A DNA stretch of 64,000 nucleotides from Corynebacterium stercoris (GTDB lineage: Bacteria; Actinomycetota; Actinomycetes; Mycobacteriales; Mycobacteriaceae), in NCBI RefSeq assembly GCF_024160105.1, contig NZ_JAMFTQ010000002.1, positions 1 to 64,000 on the forward strand, given 5' to 3'. Position 1 is the first letter of the stretch. Each line of letters starts with the position of its first letter. The notes under the pieces are model-generated. The model saw nothing but the letters and a program-made list of their open reading frames with translations, had not been told where the DNA came from and made no database searches. Shown here one piece after another: positions 8,495-17,173 of the stretch. The translations under genes and the position numbers were made by a program.

Positions 8495-8497
8495 GGT
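8492..8497 (+). promoter_or_regulatory. -10 TAGGGT overlapping the steB stop
   Basis: The first three bases are the steB TAG stop. The hexamer ends exactly seven bases before ATG 8505, which argues for that start over GTG 8496 and GTG 8499. Confidence 0.5.
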
Positions 8498-8504
8498 GGT
8501 GCCC

Positions 8505-9173
8505 ATGCACCACGAGTTCACCGTTGTCGATTCCGAACTGCTCCACGATGCCCCGATCCTCGCGCTGCGGCGCGACCGGCTCACGATGCCGGGCGGGGGC
8601 GAGGCGAACCGCGAGATCGTCGAGCACTTCGGGGCCGTGGCAGTTGTCGCGCTGGATTCGGACGGCCGCGTGGCCATGGTGGAGCAGTACCGCCACTCGG
8701 TGCGCCGCCGTCTGCTGGAGCTGCCGGCCGGCATTCTGGACATCCACGAGGAAGATGAGCTGACCACGGCGAAGCGCGAACTCGTCGAGGAGGCTGGGCT
8801 TGAGGCCCAGGAGTGGGGTGTGCTGGTGGATCTGGTGACCTCGCCGGGCTTCGCCGAGGAGGCGGTCCGCGTCTTCATCGCGCGCGGGCTTACCGAGGTT
8901 GAGCGCCCCGAGGCGGAGCACGAGGAGGCCGACATGGGCTTCTCATGGGTGCCGCTCGATGAGGCGCGTGCGGAGGTGATGCGCGGAGGGATCGTGAACT
9001 CCATCGCCGTCGCCGGCATTCTCGCGGCCGGCGAGGTGGAGGCGGGGCGTGCGGCGCCGCGCCCGACCAGTGATTCTTTCGACCTGCGTCCGACTTCGAT
9101 GCCTGAGCGCCGTGCGGCCGAGGGAATTGTCCCCGACATGAAGCGCCTACCGGCCGTAGGCGCAGGAGAGTAA
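8505..9173 (+). CDS. Nudix hydrolase, ADP-ribose pyrophosphatase type
   Basis: Predicted to hydrolyse ADP-ribose or similar nucleotide sugars to AMP and a sugar phosphate. The Nudix box runs from AGILDIHEED to RELVEEAGL (about residues 75-97) and has the one-residue insertion before the first Glu that is common in the ADPRase subgroup. The 222-residue protein has about 35 extra C-terminal residues. The orthologous slot in M. tuberculosis is Rv1700. No Shine-Dalgarno; the start was chosen from the -10 spacing. xerD begins four bases after its stop. Confidence 0.87.
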   Translation: MHHEFTVVDSELLHDAPILALRRDRLTMPGGGEANREIVEHFGAVAVVALDSDGRVAMVEQYRHSVRRRLLELPAGILDIHEEDELTTAKRELVEEAGLEAQEWGVLVDLVTSPGFAEEAVRVFIARGLTEVERPEAEHEEADMGFSWVPLDEARAEVMRGGIVNSIAVAGILAAGEVEAGRAAPRPTSDSFDLRPTSMPERRAAEGIVPDMKRLPAVGAGE

Positions 9174-9176
9174 GCG

Positions 9177-10082
9177 GTGGATGCTGCGGCACTCGCCGCG
9201 AAGTGGCACGACCACTTGGTGGTGGAGCGGGGGTTGAGCGACAACACCGTCTCCAACTACGACCGCGACCTGAACCGTTACGTCACCTGGCTCGAAGCCG
9301 CCGGGCTCGCGGACCTCAATCAGGTGACGACGCAGCACCTGGAGGCGTACGTTGCGGATCTGCGGCGCGGGGTGGGCGGCGCTGCGCCGCTTGCGGCGTC
9401 GTCGGCGGCGCGGGCACTGGTGGTGGCGCGCGGGCTGCACAAGTTCGGGGTCGCAGAGGGCGTGCTGCCGGCGGACGTGGCGGCTGAGGTGTCCCCGCCG
9501 TCGTCAGGCGAGAAGCTCCCCGACACGCTGAGCATCACCGAGGTCGCGGCGCTTCTCGACGCCTGTTCCGAGGACAGCCCGGTGGGTTTACGCGACAAGG
9601 CGCTGTTGGAGACGCTGTACGCCACCGGGGCCCGCGTGAGCGAGGTGCTGGCGCTGGTGGTCGACGACGTGGCGGGCAACGAGGGGATCCTCGCGGTGAC
9701 CGGCAAGGGCAACAAGCAGCGGCTGGTGCCGCTCGGTTCGCACGCGCATAAGGCGATCGACGCGTACCTCGTGCGGTCGCGCCCCGTACTGTCCCGGGGC
9801 AAGTCTCACGCCTTGTTTCTGAACGCGCGCGGAGGTGCGCTGTCGCGCCAGAGCGCGTGGACCGTGATTAAGCAAGCTGCCGAGCGCGCGGGGTTGGAGA
9901 AGGACATCTCCCCGCACACGCTGCGCCATTCGTTTGCAACGCACCTGCTGGAAGGCGGTGCGGACGTGCGCACCGTGCAGGAATTGCTGGGCCACGCCTC
10001 GGTGACCACGACGCAGATTTACACCCACGTGACCGCAGACAGCTTGCGCGAGGTGTGGGCAAGTGCCCATCCCCGCGCATGA
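9177..10082 (+). CDS. xerD: Tyrosine recombinase XerD
   Basis: Resolves chromosome dimers at dif with XerC. Residues about 1-95 are the SAM-like core-binding domain and 115-300 the catalytic domain. The catalytic set is complete: R153, K177, H247, R250, H273 and the nucleophile Y282 in TQIYTHV. The start is GTG 9177, served by the GGAGAG of the preceding gene's end. Length 301 is standard. It is followed by parA, so replication-partition genes are grouped here. Confidence 0.93.
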   Translation: MDAAALAAKWHDHLVVERGLSDNTVSNYDRDLNRYVTWLEAAGLADLNQVTTQHLEAYVADLRRGVGGAAPLAASSAARALVVARGLHKFGVAEGVLPADVAAEVSPPSSGEKLPDTLSITEVAALLDACSEDSPVGLRDKALLETLYATGARVSEVLALVVDDVAGNEGILAVTGKGNKQRLVPLGSHAHKAIDAYLVRSRPVLSRGKSHALFLNARGGALSRQSAWTVIKQAAERAGLEKDISPHTLRHSFATHLLEGGADVRTVQELLGHASVTTTQIYTHVTADSLREVWASAHPRA

Positions 10083-10120
10083 TGGCGCTTGGAACCCTGA
10101 CGCGGAAAATTGCACCGTTG

Positions 10121-10126
10121 TAAGAT
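10121..10126 (+). promoter_or_regulatory. Possible -10 TAAGAT for parA
   Basis: TAAGAT lies about 58 bases before the parA ATG, in the 102-base gap after xerD. A weak TGACGC sits 17 bp upstream. It would drive parA-scpA-scpB. Confidence 0.4.
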
Positions 10127-10184
10127 GAGAGCGTCAAGTGTGTCGGCATGATTGTCGCGCACGAAGCAACAGGAAGGATGGGCG

Positions 10185-11069
10185 ATGGCGGACAAACCGG
10201 CGAGCAACGCGTTGTTCGACGCTGAGGAGCAGAAAACGTTCCTCACCGGGCGGCCCCACCGCGAGTTCGCGGCCGCGAAGCCGCTCGACCGCCACGGCCC
10301 GGCCACCATCATCTCGATGGTGAACCAGAAGGGCGGCGTGGGTAAGACCACCTCGACCATCAACCTCGGGGCCTCGCTGGTGGAGCAGGGCCGCAGGGTG
10401 CTCCTGGTGGACCTGGACCCGCAGGGTGCGCTGTCCGCCGGCCTCGGCATTCCGCACGATGAGGACCAGGTCACGGTCTACGACCTGCTCTTCGACAACA
10501 CCGCCAGCATCCACGCCGCAATCAAGCACTCCAACGTTCCCGGCCTGGACTTGGTGCCGGCGAACATCGATCTCTCGGCCGCCGAGATTCAGCTGGTCAA
10601 CGAGGTGGGCCGCGAGCACACGCTGGCCCGGGCGCTGCGCCCGGTGCGCGGGGAGTACGACTACATCTTCATCGACTGCGGCCCGTCCCTCGGCCTGCTC
10701 ACCGTCAACGCGCTCGCCGCATCCCATGGCGTGATCATCCCGATGGAGGGCGAGTACTACTCGCTGCGCGGCCTGGCGCTGCTCACCGACACCGTGGAGA
10801 AGGTGCGCGACCGCATTAACTTCGACCTGGACATCGTGGGCATTCTGGTGACCATGTTCGACCGCCGCACCACCCACGCCCGTGAGGTCATGGAGCGCGT
10901 GGTAGAGGTGTTCGGGGACCGCGTGTTCGACACGGTCATTACCCGCACCGTGCGTTTCCCGGAGACCTCGGTGGCAGGTGAGCCGATCACCACGTGGGCC
11001 CCGCATTCCCAGGGCGCCGAGCAGTACCGCAGCCTCGCGCTCGAGGTGATGGAACGAACCGAGCGGTGA
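10185..11069 (+). CDS. ParA-family ATPase (partition or Soj-like)
   Basis: A deviant Walker A ATPase with KGGVGKTT at residues 49-56 and IFIDCGPSLGLLT as Walker B. It has a 38-residue N-terminal extension before the Rossmann core. The start is ATG 10185, seven bases after GGAAGG; an upstream in-frame TTG at 10152 has no such support. It is the paralogue that sits with scpAB in actinobacteria (Rv1708), not the origin-proximal parA next to parB, so its role is probably in chromosome organisation with condensin. It overlaps scpA by four bases. Confidence 0.85.
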   Translation: MADKPASNALFDAEEQKTFLTGRPHREFAAAKPLDRHGPATIISMVNQKGGVGKTTSTINLGASLVEQGRRVLLVDLDPQGALSAGLGIPHDEDQVTVYDLLFDNTASIHAAIKHSNVPGLDLVPANIDLSAAEIQLVNEVGREHTLARALRPVRGEYDYIFIDCGPSLGLLTVNALAASHGVIIPMEGEYYSLRGLALLTDTVEKVRDRINFDLDIVGILVTMFDRRTTHAREVMERVVEVFGDRVFDTVITRTVRFPETSVAGEPITTWAPHSQGAEQYRSLALEVMERTER

Positions 11070-11869
11070 GGTACGAGCAGCCGGAAATCACCGGCTTCAC
11101 CCTCGTCCTGAACAACTTCGAGGGGCCCTTCGACCTGCTGCTGAACCTCATCAACTCGAAGAAGCTCGACGTCACCGAGGTCGCACTCGCGGAGGTCACG
11201 GACGAATTCATCGCCTACACCCGCGCACTCGGGGAGACCGCCGCGCTGGACGAGGTCACCGAGTTCCTGCTCATCGCCGCCACACTCCTGGACCTCAAGG
11301 CAGCCCGTCTCCTGCCGCGCGGGGAGGGCGGGGAGATCGAGGACCTCGAGCTGCTCGAATCCCGCGATCTGCTCTTCGCCCGCCTGCTGCAGTATCGCGC
11401 CTACCAGCGGGTTGCGGACGAGTTTTCCCGCTGGCAGCTCGGGGCGCGCCGCCGCTACCCGCGCGCCGTGTCGATGGAACCGCAGTTCGTGGAGCTCTTG
11501 CCGCCCGTGGCACTCGGCCACACGCCGGCGAGTTTCGCCGAGCTGGCCGCGAGCGTCTTCCGCCCCAAGCCGCCGGAGGAGGTGCGCACCGACCACGTCC
11601 ACGACGTGCACGTATCGGTCCCCGAACAGGCTGGCCGCATCCTCGACCAGCTCACCCGCGCCGGCGAGGGCAACTGGCTGAGCTTCGCGGCGCTCACCCG
11701 CGACTGCGCCCGTTCCATGGAGGTGGTGGGACGCTTCCTCGCGCTCTTGGAGCTGTACAAGGCGCAGGCGGTGGACACGCAGCAGCCGGAGGCGTTGGGC
11801 CAGCTCGACGTGGCGTGGACCGGCGCACGCGTCGACCCGGCCGTGGTGGCTGCCGGCAACTGGGAGTAA
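11066..11869 (+). CDS. scpA: Segregation and condensation protein ScpA (kleisin)
   Basis: Kleisin subunit of the SMC-ScpAB condensin. The N-terminal hallmark NNFEGPFDLLLNLI begins near residue 16, and LDLKAARLLPRGE follows. The start is GTG 11066 inside a GTGA overlap with the parA stop, so translation is coupled. The 267-residue length is typical, and the C-terminal winged-helix region (ILDQLTRAGEGNWLSF onward) is complete. Confidence 0.93.
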   Translation: MRYEQPEITGFTLVLNNFEGPFDLLLNLINSKKLDVTEVALAEVTDEFIAYTRALGETAALDEVTEFLLIAATLLDLKAARLLPRGEGGEIEDLELLESRDLLFARLLQYRAYQRVADEFSRWQLGARRRYPRAVSMEPQFVELLPPVALGHTPASFAELAASVFRPKPPEEVRTDHVHDVHVSVPEQAGRILDQLTRAGEGNWLSFAALTRDCARSMEVVGRFLALLELYKAQAVDTQQPEALGQLDVAWTGARVDPAVVAAGNWE

Positions 11870-11875
11870 GGGGCT

Positions 11876-11881
11876 TAGGCT
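11876..11881 (+). promoter_or_regulatory. Possible -10 TAGGCT before scpB
   Basis: TAGGCT ends eight bases before ATG 11890. An AAGGGG run upstream could also serve as a distant ribosome binding site, so read-through from scpA is equally possible. Confidence 0.3.
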
Positions 11882-11889
11882 TGACGACG

Positions 11890-12426
11890 ATGGACAGACT
11901 GCGCTCACAAATCGAATCGATCCTGCTCGTCGTGGACACGCCGGTATCTCCCGAGGCGATCGCTGGTGCCCTCGGGGCGGAGAGAACGGACGTCGACAAG
12001 CACCTGCGCGGATGGGCGCGGGAGCTGGACGCGGCGGGCAGCGGCATCGACCTGCGGGAGACCGCCGAGGGGTGGCGGCTGTACACGCGGCCCGAGAACG
12101 CCGAGGCCGTGGAAGCGTTCGTGCTCGACGGGGCGCAGGCGAAGCTGAGCCGTGCGGCGATGGAGACGCTGGCTGTGGTGGCGTACCGCCAGCCGGTCAC
12201 GCGCGCCCAGGTCGCGGGTGTGCGCGGCGTGAACGTGGACGGAGTGATGCGCACGCTGACGCTGCGCGGACTCATCGCCGAGGTGGACCCGGATGAATCG
12301 ACGGGTGCGCACCGATATGTGACCACGGAGCTGTTTCTGGAGCTGCTCGGCATCGATTCGCTGGCGCGGCTACCGGACTTGGCGCCGCTACTGCCGGACG
12401 TCGACTCCATTGAGGATGCCTGGTAA
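11890..12426 (+). CDS. scpB: Segregation and condensation protein ScpB
   Basis: A 178-residue double winged-helix partner of ScpA. Conserved segments LRSQIESILLVVDTPV, ALETLAVVAYRQPVTR-like (here METLAVVAYRQPVTRAQV) and VRGVNVDGVMRTLTLRGLI are present. ATG 11890 gives the usual N-terminus; the in-frame upstream extension is Arg-rich and unlikely. Confidence 0.92.
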   Translation: MDRLRSQIESILLVVDTPVSPEAIAGALGAERTDVDKHLRGWARELDAAGSGIDLRETAEGWRLYTRPENAEAVEAFVLDGAQAKLSRAAMETLAVVAYRQPVTRAQVAGVRGVNVDGVMRTLTLRGLIAEVDPDESTGAHRYVTTELFLELLGIDSLARLPDLAPLLPDVDSIEDAW

Positions 12427-12441
12427 TACGTTTCGTGCTGG

Positions 12442-12447
12442 TAGCAT
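12442..12447 (+). promoter_or_regulatory. Possible extended -10 TAGCAT before rluB
   Basis: A TG-extended TAGCAT lies 40 bases upstream of the rluB ATG. No clear -35. Confidence 0.3.
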
Positions 12448-12487
12448 GGGGCGGACAACTTCAGACCCGAGGCAAAGGATGATTTGC

Positions 12488-13381
12488 ATGACTCCACCCG
12501 CTCGCCGCGACGGCATACCGGAAAGAGAGAAGGACGAGACGTTCTACATCTCCTACGCGAAGCCGGCGAAGAAGCAGCACGTTGAACCCCACCCGCTTGC
12601 GGATAATTGGTGGGATGACGACGACGTGAAAGAACGCAAGCAGAACACCGATGGCGTGCGCCTGCAAAAGGTGCTTGCCCAGGCTGGCGTGGCATCGCGC
12701 CGCCACGCCGAGGTGATGATCGACCAGGGCCGTGTGTCCGTGAACGGGGAGAAGGTGACCATGCAGGGCACCCGGGTGAACCCGGACGTGGACGTGATCC
12801 GCGTGGACGGCACCCGCATCAACGTGAACGAGAAGCTCGAGTACTTCGCGTTCAACAAGCCGCGCGGCGTGCACAGCACGATGAACGACGAGATGGACCG
12901 CACCTCCGTCGGCTCCTATCTGGCGGAGCGCACCGCGAGCGGCCAGCGCCTCTTCCACGTCGGCCGCCTCGACGCGGACACCGAGGGCCTGCTCTTGCTC
13001 ACCAACGACGGCGAGCTGGCGAACCGCCTCATGCACCCGAAGTACGGGGTGTCCAAGACCTACCTGGCCACCGTTCTCGGCGAGGCGAAGCCGGAGCTGG
13101 TGAAGCAGCTGAAGAAGGGCATCGAGCTTGACGACGGCATCGCGAAGGCCGATTACGCGCAGATCGTCGACGTGCACAACGGCCAGTCGCTGATCCGCGT
13201 GGAGCTGCACGAGGGCCGCAAGCACATCGTGCGCCGGATGCTCAAGGCCGCCGGCTACCCGGTGCAGCGCCTGGTGCGCACCAAGGTGCACACGGTGCAG
13301 CTCGGCGACATGAAGCCGGGCTCCATGCGCGCCCTGAATTCCGCCGAGCTCGCGTCGCTGTACAAGGCGGTGGAGATGTAA
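12488..13381 (+). CDS. rluB: 23S rRNA pseudouridine synthase RluB
   Basis: A 297-residue enzyme of the RsuA/RluB/E/F family, expected to make pseudouridine in 23S rRNA helix 80. A charged N-terminal extension of about 55 residues precedes the S4 domain (GVRLQKVLAQAGVASRRHAE). The catalytic Asp is in HVGRLDADTEGLLLLTNDG. The start is ATG 12488 with AAAGGA nine bases upstream; ATG 12479 abuts the ribosome binding site. Its TAA overlaps the cmk ATG by one base. Confidence 0.9.
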   Translation: MTPPARRDGIPEREKDETFYISYAKPAKKQHVEPHPLADNWWDDDDVKERKQNTDGVRLQKVLAQAGVASRRHAEVMIDQGRVSVNGEKVTMQGTRVNPDVDVIRVDGTRINVNEKLEYFAFNKPRGVHSTMNDEMDRTSVGSYLAERTASGQRLFHVGRLDADTEGLLLLTNDGELANRLMHPKYGVSKTYLATVLGEAKPELVKQLKKGIELDDGIAKADYAQIVDVHNGQSLIRVELHEGRKHIVRRMLKAAGYPVQRLVRTKVHTVQLGDMKPGSMRALNSAELASLYKAVEM

Positions 13382-14097
13382 TGGGTGCTACACCGGACCT
13401 TGCAACCATGACGAATACGGCCGACGGTGGCCTGATCCTGGCCGTCGACGGCCCATCCGGCACCGGCAAGTCCACGACCTGCCGCGCGCTGGCGAAGCGC
13501 CTGGACGCAAAGTACATCGACACGGGAGCGATGTACCGCGTGGCCACCTTGGCAGTGCTGCGCGCGGACGTCGACCCGGCCGATACGGAAGCCGTGATCG
13601 AGGCGACCGCGGCGCTGCCGCTCACCGTCTCGGATGATCCGGACTCCACCGAGGTGCTGCTCGCGGGAGAGGATGTCTCGGGCGAGATCCGCGGTGCCGA
13701 GGTAACCCGCAACGTCTCTGCCGTGTCCGCGATCCCGGAGGTACGCGAGAACCTGGTTGCGCTGCAGCGCAACCTGGCGCGCGAGGCCCACCGTGCAATC
13801 GTGGAGGGCCGCGACATCGGCACCGTTGTCTTGGCCGACGCGCCTGCCAAGGCCTACATGACCGCCTCCGCGGACGTGCGCGCGAAACGCCGCTACGACC
13901 AGGACATTGCCGCGGGCCGCGAGGCGGATTACGCGACCGTGCTCGCCGACGTGCAGCGCCGCGACCAGCTCGATTCCTCCCGCGCAACCAGCCCGCTGAA
14001 GCCGGCGGACGACGCCACCATCATCGACACCTCCGACATGTCCCGCGAGGACGTGCTGGAGGCCCTCATCCAGGTCATCGAAAGGAGCGCACGATGA
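13381..14097 (+). CDS. cmk: Cytidylate kinase
   Basis: Phosphorylates CMP and dCMP. The P-loop GPSGTGKST and the CMP-binding segment [16 protein letters not shown] are present, followed by [13 protein letters not shown]. Length 238 is slightly above the usual 225-230 because of a nine-residue N-terminal extension; ATG 13408 is an alternative start with a poorer ribosome binding site. The rluB-cmk-der order is conserved in actinobacteria and all three overlap. Confidence 0.93.
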   Translation: MGATPDLATMTNTADGGLILAVDGPSGTGKSTTCRALAKRLDAKYIDTGAMYRVATLAVLRADVDPADTEAVIEATAALPLTVSDDPDSTEVLLAGEDVSGEIRGAEVTRNVSAVSAIPEVRENLVALQRNLAREAHRAIVEGRDIGTVVLADAPAKAYMTASADVRAKRRYDQDIAAGREADYATVLADVQRRDQLDSSRATSPLKPADDATIIDTSDMSREDVLEALIQVIERSAR

Positions 14098-15713
14098 GCA
14101 CCGAGCGTAACGACGATCAGTTCAACCCCGACGAACTGCCGGAGACCGAGTTCTTCCAGCCCGGCATCGACGCCTCCGGTCTGGACGAAGTCGAAATTCA
14201 GTACGTCGGCGCCGACGATGTGGAGTACTACGAGCTCGACGGCGACGACGAGTTTGAGTTCGACGATTCCGAGTTCGGCGAGGCCGATTACGGCGAGAGC
14301 GACCTCGACGACGAGGGCGAGTTCGACGAAGACGCGGACTGGGAGGAACTCGAACGCGTCTACGGCATCACCCGCCCGAACGTGGTCGAGGAGGCACTGC
14401 CGACCGTCTCCATCGTGGGCCGCCCGAACGTGGGCAAGTCGACGCTGGTGAACCGTTTCATCGGCCGCCGCGAGGCAGTGGTGGAGGACCACCCCGGTGT
14501 TACGCGCGACCGCGTGAGCTACCTCTCCGACTGGGGCGGGCGCCGCTTCTGGGTGCAGGACACCGGCGGCTGGGACCCGGACGCGAAGGGCATCCACGCC
14601 GCTATTGCGCGCCAGTCCGAGGCAGCCATGGAGACCTCCGACGTGATTGTCATGGTGGTGGATTCCCACACCGGCATCACGGAGACCGATGCCGTGATGG
14701 CCCGCAACCTGCAGCGCTCCGACGTGCCGGTGATCCTCGTGGCCAACAAATTCGAGTCCGATTCGCAGTGGGGCGACGTGGCGTCCTTCTACGGCCTCGG
14801 CTTGGGCGACCCATGGCCGGTGTCTGCGCTGCACGGCCGCGGCGGCGCCGACGTGCTCGATGAGATCCTGCGCCTCTTCCCGGAGGTCCCGCGCGCGGCG
14901 AACTCCGTGACTGAAGGCCCGCGCCGTGTGGCGCTGGTGGGTCGACCGAACGTCGGCAAGTCCAGCCTTTTGAACAAGCTCTCCAAGTCCGACCGCTCTG
15001 TGGTGGACAACGTCGCCGGCACCACCGTCGACCCGGTGGATGAGCTGATCCAGCTCGACGACCAGCTGTGGAAGTTCATCGACACCGCGGGGCTGCGCAA
15101 GAAAGTCAAGAACGCGCAGGGCCACGAGTACTACGCGTCCCTGCGCACCCGCGGCACCATTGATGCCGCCGAGGTCTGCGTCTGCGTCATCGACGCGTCC
15201 CAGGAGATCTCGGAGCAGGACCAGCGCGTGATCTCCATGGTGCTCGAGGCCGGCAAGGCGATGGTGATCCTCTTCAACAAGTGGGACTTGATGGATGAGG
15301 ACCGCCGCTACTACTTCGACCGCGAATTCGAGCAGACCATCGGCCACCTGGGCTGGGTGACCAAGATCAACGTCTCGGCCGAAACCGGCCGCGGTCTGCA
15401 CCGCCTCGAGCCCGCCATGCAGCAGGCGCTGGAGAGCTGGGACAAGCGAGTCTCCACCGGCCAGCTCAACAACTGGCTGCGTGACGCGGTGGCCGCGAAC
15501 CCGCCGCCGATGAAGAACAACCGCCTGCCGAAGATCCTCTTCGCCACGATGGTGTCCACCCGCCCGCCGACAATCGTGCTGTTCACCACCGGCTTCCTGG
15601 ACGCCGGCTACCGCCGCTACCTGGAGCGCAAGTTCCGCGAGCAGTTCGGCTTCGACGGCTCGCCGATCCGCATCGCGGTGCGTGTGCGCGAGCGTAACCC
15701 GAGGAGGAAGTAG
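14094..15713 (+). CDS. der: Ribosome assembly GTPase Der (EngA)
   Basis: Tandem-GTPase protein for 50S subunit maturation. G1 motifs [10 protein letters not shown] (residues 109-118) and [10 protein letters not shown] (about 283-292) mark the two G domains, each with DTxG and NKxD-like motifs (NKFESD and NKWDLM). A KH-like domain ends the protein. The first 95 residues are a strongly acidic extension rich in D, E and Y, as in other actinobacterial EngA proteins. ATG 14094 overlaps the cmk TGA (ATGA) after a GAAAGGAG site. Confidence 0.95.
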   Translation: MSTERNDDQFNPDELPETEFFQPGIDASGLDEVEIQYVGADDVEYYELDGDDEFEFDDSEFGEADYGESDLDDEGEFDEDADWEELERVYGITRPNVVEEALPTVSIVGRPNVGKSTLVNRFIGRREAVVEDHPGVTRDRVSYLSDWGGRRFWVQDTGGWDPDAKGIHAAIARQSEAAMETSDVIVMVVDSHTGITETDAVMARNLQRSDVPVILVANKFESDSQWGDVASFYGLGLGDPWPVSALHGRGGADVLDEILRLFPEVPRAANSVTEGPRRVALVGRPNVGKSSLLNKLSKSDRSVVDNVAGTTVDPVDELIQLDDQLWKFIDTAGLRKKVKNAQGHEYYASLRTRGTIDAAEVCVCVIDASQEISEQDQRVISMVLEAGKAMVILFNKWDLMDEDRRYYFDREFEQTIGHLGWVTKINVSAETGRGLHRLEPAMQQALESWDKRVSTGQLNNWLRDAVAANPPPMKNNRLPKILFATMVSTRPPTIVLFTTGFLDAGYRRYLERKFREQFGFDGSPIRIAVRVRERNPRRK

Positions 15714-15716
15714 CCG

Positions 15717-16385
15717 ATGGATCCCGCCTGCAAGGTCCACGTCCCCGACAACGCCGACGGTTCGCTGCCGATCCTCATCGCCCTGCACGGCAAGGGTGAC
15801 AACGGTGTCGATTTTCTTGAGGGCACCGGCCTGAGTGCCGCTCGCGCCATCGTTGCCGCCCCGACCGGTCGCGCGCTGGCCTGGGCACCCGCGCCGTACG
15901 CGAGCACGACGCTCGATGAGGACGCCTCGCGTATCGACGCCATCATCGACGACCTCGTCGCCGAGTACGGCGCAGACCCGGAGCGCGTGTACCTCGCCGG
16001 GTTTTCCAACGGCGGTGGCCTGGCCGTCGCGCTGTCCGTAGTGCGCGACCGCTTCGCCGGCATCGCCACCTGCTCTGCAGCGGTCCGCGAGACGCCGAAC
16101 GAGATCGCCGCGGCGACACCGGTGGATTACCTGAACATCCACGGCACCTACGACGATGTGGTGCCCTACAACGGCGACCTGCGAAGCCCCTACTCAGGTG
16201 CGGAGGACGACGTGATTCAGGCCGCGCCCGCCGTCGTCGAGGCATTTACGCGACGCAACGCAGGCGCCGCCCGCACCGAGCACCGCCGCGTGGAGGGGAT
16301 GGGCCACGAATGGCCGACCGGCCAGTGGGCCTCCCACCGCGGCATCGACGTCACCCGCGAGGTCCTGGACTTCTTCAGGCTCTAA
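15717..16385 (+). CDS. Cytosolic esterase/PHB-depolymerase-like alpha/beta hydrolase
   Basis: A 222-residue protein of the LpqC/dienelactone-hydrolase type. The nucleophile elbow is GFSNGG at 95-100 (Ser97). The Asp is expected in HGTYDDVVPY and the His in GMGHEWPTG. There is no signal peptide. AGGAGG inside the der 3' end precedes ATG 15717, so it is co-expressed with der. A related secreted lipoprotein version is encoded at 18481. Substrate unknown. Confidence 0.78.
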   Translation: MDPACKVHVPDNADGSLPILIALHGKGDNGVDFLEGTGLSAARAIVAAPTGRALAWAPAPYASTTLDEDASRIDAIIDDLVAEYGADPERVYLAGFSNGGGLAVALSVVRDRFAGIATCSAAVRETPNEIAAATPVDYLNIHGTYDDVVPYNGDLRSPYSGAEDDVIQAAPAVVEAFTRRNAGAARTEHRRVEGMGHEWPTGQWASHRGIDVTREVLDFFRL

Positions 16386-16405
16386 CCGCGCTAGGCGCGC
16401 AGGTC

Positions 16406-17173
16406 TCAGGCGCGGCGGTACAGGAAGGCGTCGGTGCGGTAGGGCAGCGGCAGGAGCTGCGCCTCCGCAAACCCGAGCCGCTCGAACAGGTACCAGGCAA
16501 GGTTCGCCTCAACCTTCGCCCGCGTCGCCTCATTGGCGCGCAGCCAGTACGAGCGCGTGCGCGCGAGCGCGAAAAGGTCGTCGGTGGTCACGGGCTGGAT
16601 CCACTTCGTGCGCAGCTCGCGCTCCAGCACCCATTGCGTGCCGACGCTCGGATAAAACCCCTCCCTGTGCACATCGCCCGAGTGGCTGATGCGGGACAGG
16701 CGCAGCACCCAGGGGTGGGATACATCGAGGGTGTTCCAACTCAACAGGAGCGACCCGCCGGGCGCGGCCACCCGAGCGGCCTCTCTGCTGGCGGTTTCCA
16801 CGTCGACCCAGTGCCAGGTTTGGGCGCAGGTGATGGCGTCGATTGAGGCGTCGGCAAGCGGGAGTGCTTCGGCGGCCCCGCGCAGGACACCGACCTGGGG
16901 CAAACGCGAGGCCAGCACCCGGCACATGTCGGCAGAAGGGTCGAGGGCGACGAGCTGGCGGTCGGGCGCGAAGAGCGTTTCGGTGAGCTTGCCCGTGCCC
17001 GCGCCGATGTCCAAGACCCGGGCGGCGCCGGCGATCATGGCGGCGACTTGGGCCGGGTAGGTGGGGCGGACGTCGTCGTAAAGCGAGGCTCCCTGCTGGA
17101 ACGCGCCGGCGGTGTGGGCGCGGGACGCGTCGTCGCGGAAACCTGGGCCCTGCTTCCTGCTGGGGTGGATCAT
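16406..17173 (-). CDS. Class I SAM-dependent methyltransferase
   Basis: A 255-residue protein. SAM motif I VLDIGAGTGKLTE is near residues 53-65 and the acidic motif II is LVALDPSADM. A post-motif CAQTWHWVD segment resembles Methyltransf_11 members. The start is ATG 17173, which overlaps the TGA of the upstream DUF418 gene (ATGA), so the two are coupled; the longer in-frame extension is a shadow of that gene. Substrate not recognisable. Confidence 0.8.
   Translation of the reverse strand: MIHPSRKQGPGFRDDASRAHTAGAFQQGASLYDDVRPTYPAQVAAMIAGAARVLDIGAGTGKLTETLFAPDRQLVALDPSADMCRVLASRLPQVGVLRGAAEALPLADASIDAITCAQTWHWVDVETASREAARVAAPGGSLLLSWNTLDVSHPWVLRLSRISHSGDVHREGFYPSVGTQWVLERELRTKWIQPVTTDDLFALARTRSYWLRANEATRAKVEANLAWYLFERLGFAEAQLLPLPYRTDAFLYRRA

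Noticed and set aside
4507..9256. Very long minus-strand open frames opposite recN, steA, steB and the Nudix gene
   Set aside because: High GC keeps antisense frames open; composition is His/Arg/Gly-rich and the plus strand carries clear conserved proteins.
10091..10119. GGAAC...GTT as a SigH promoter for parA
   Set aside because: The spacing is 21 bases, longer than the usual 16-19, and a TAAGAT hexamer explains the region better.
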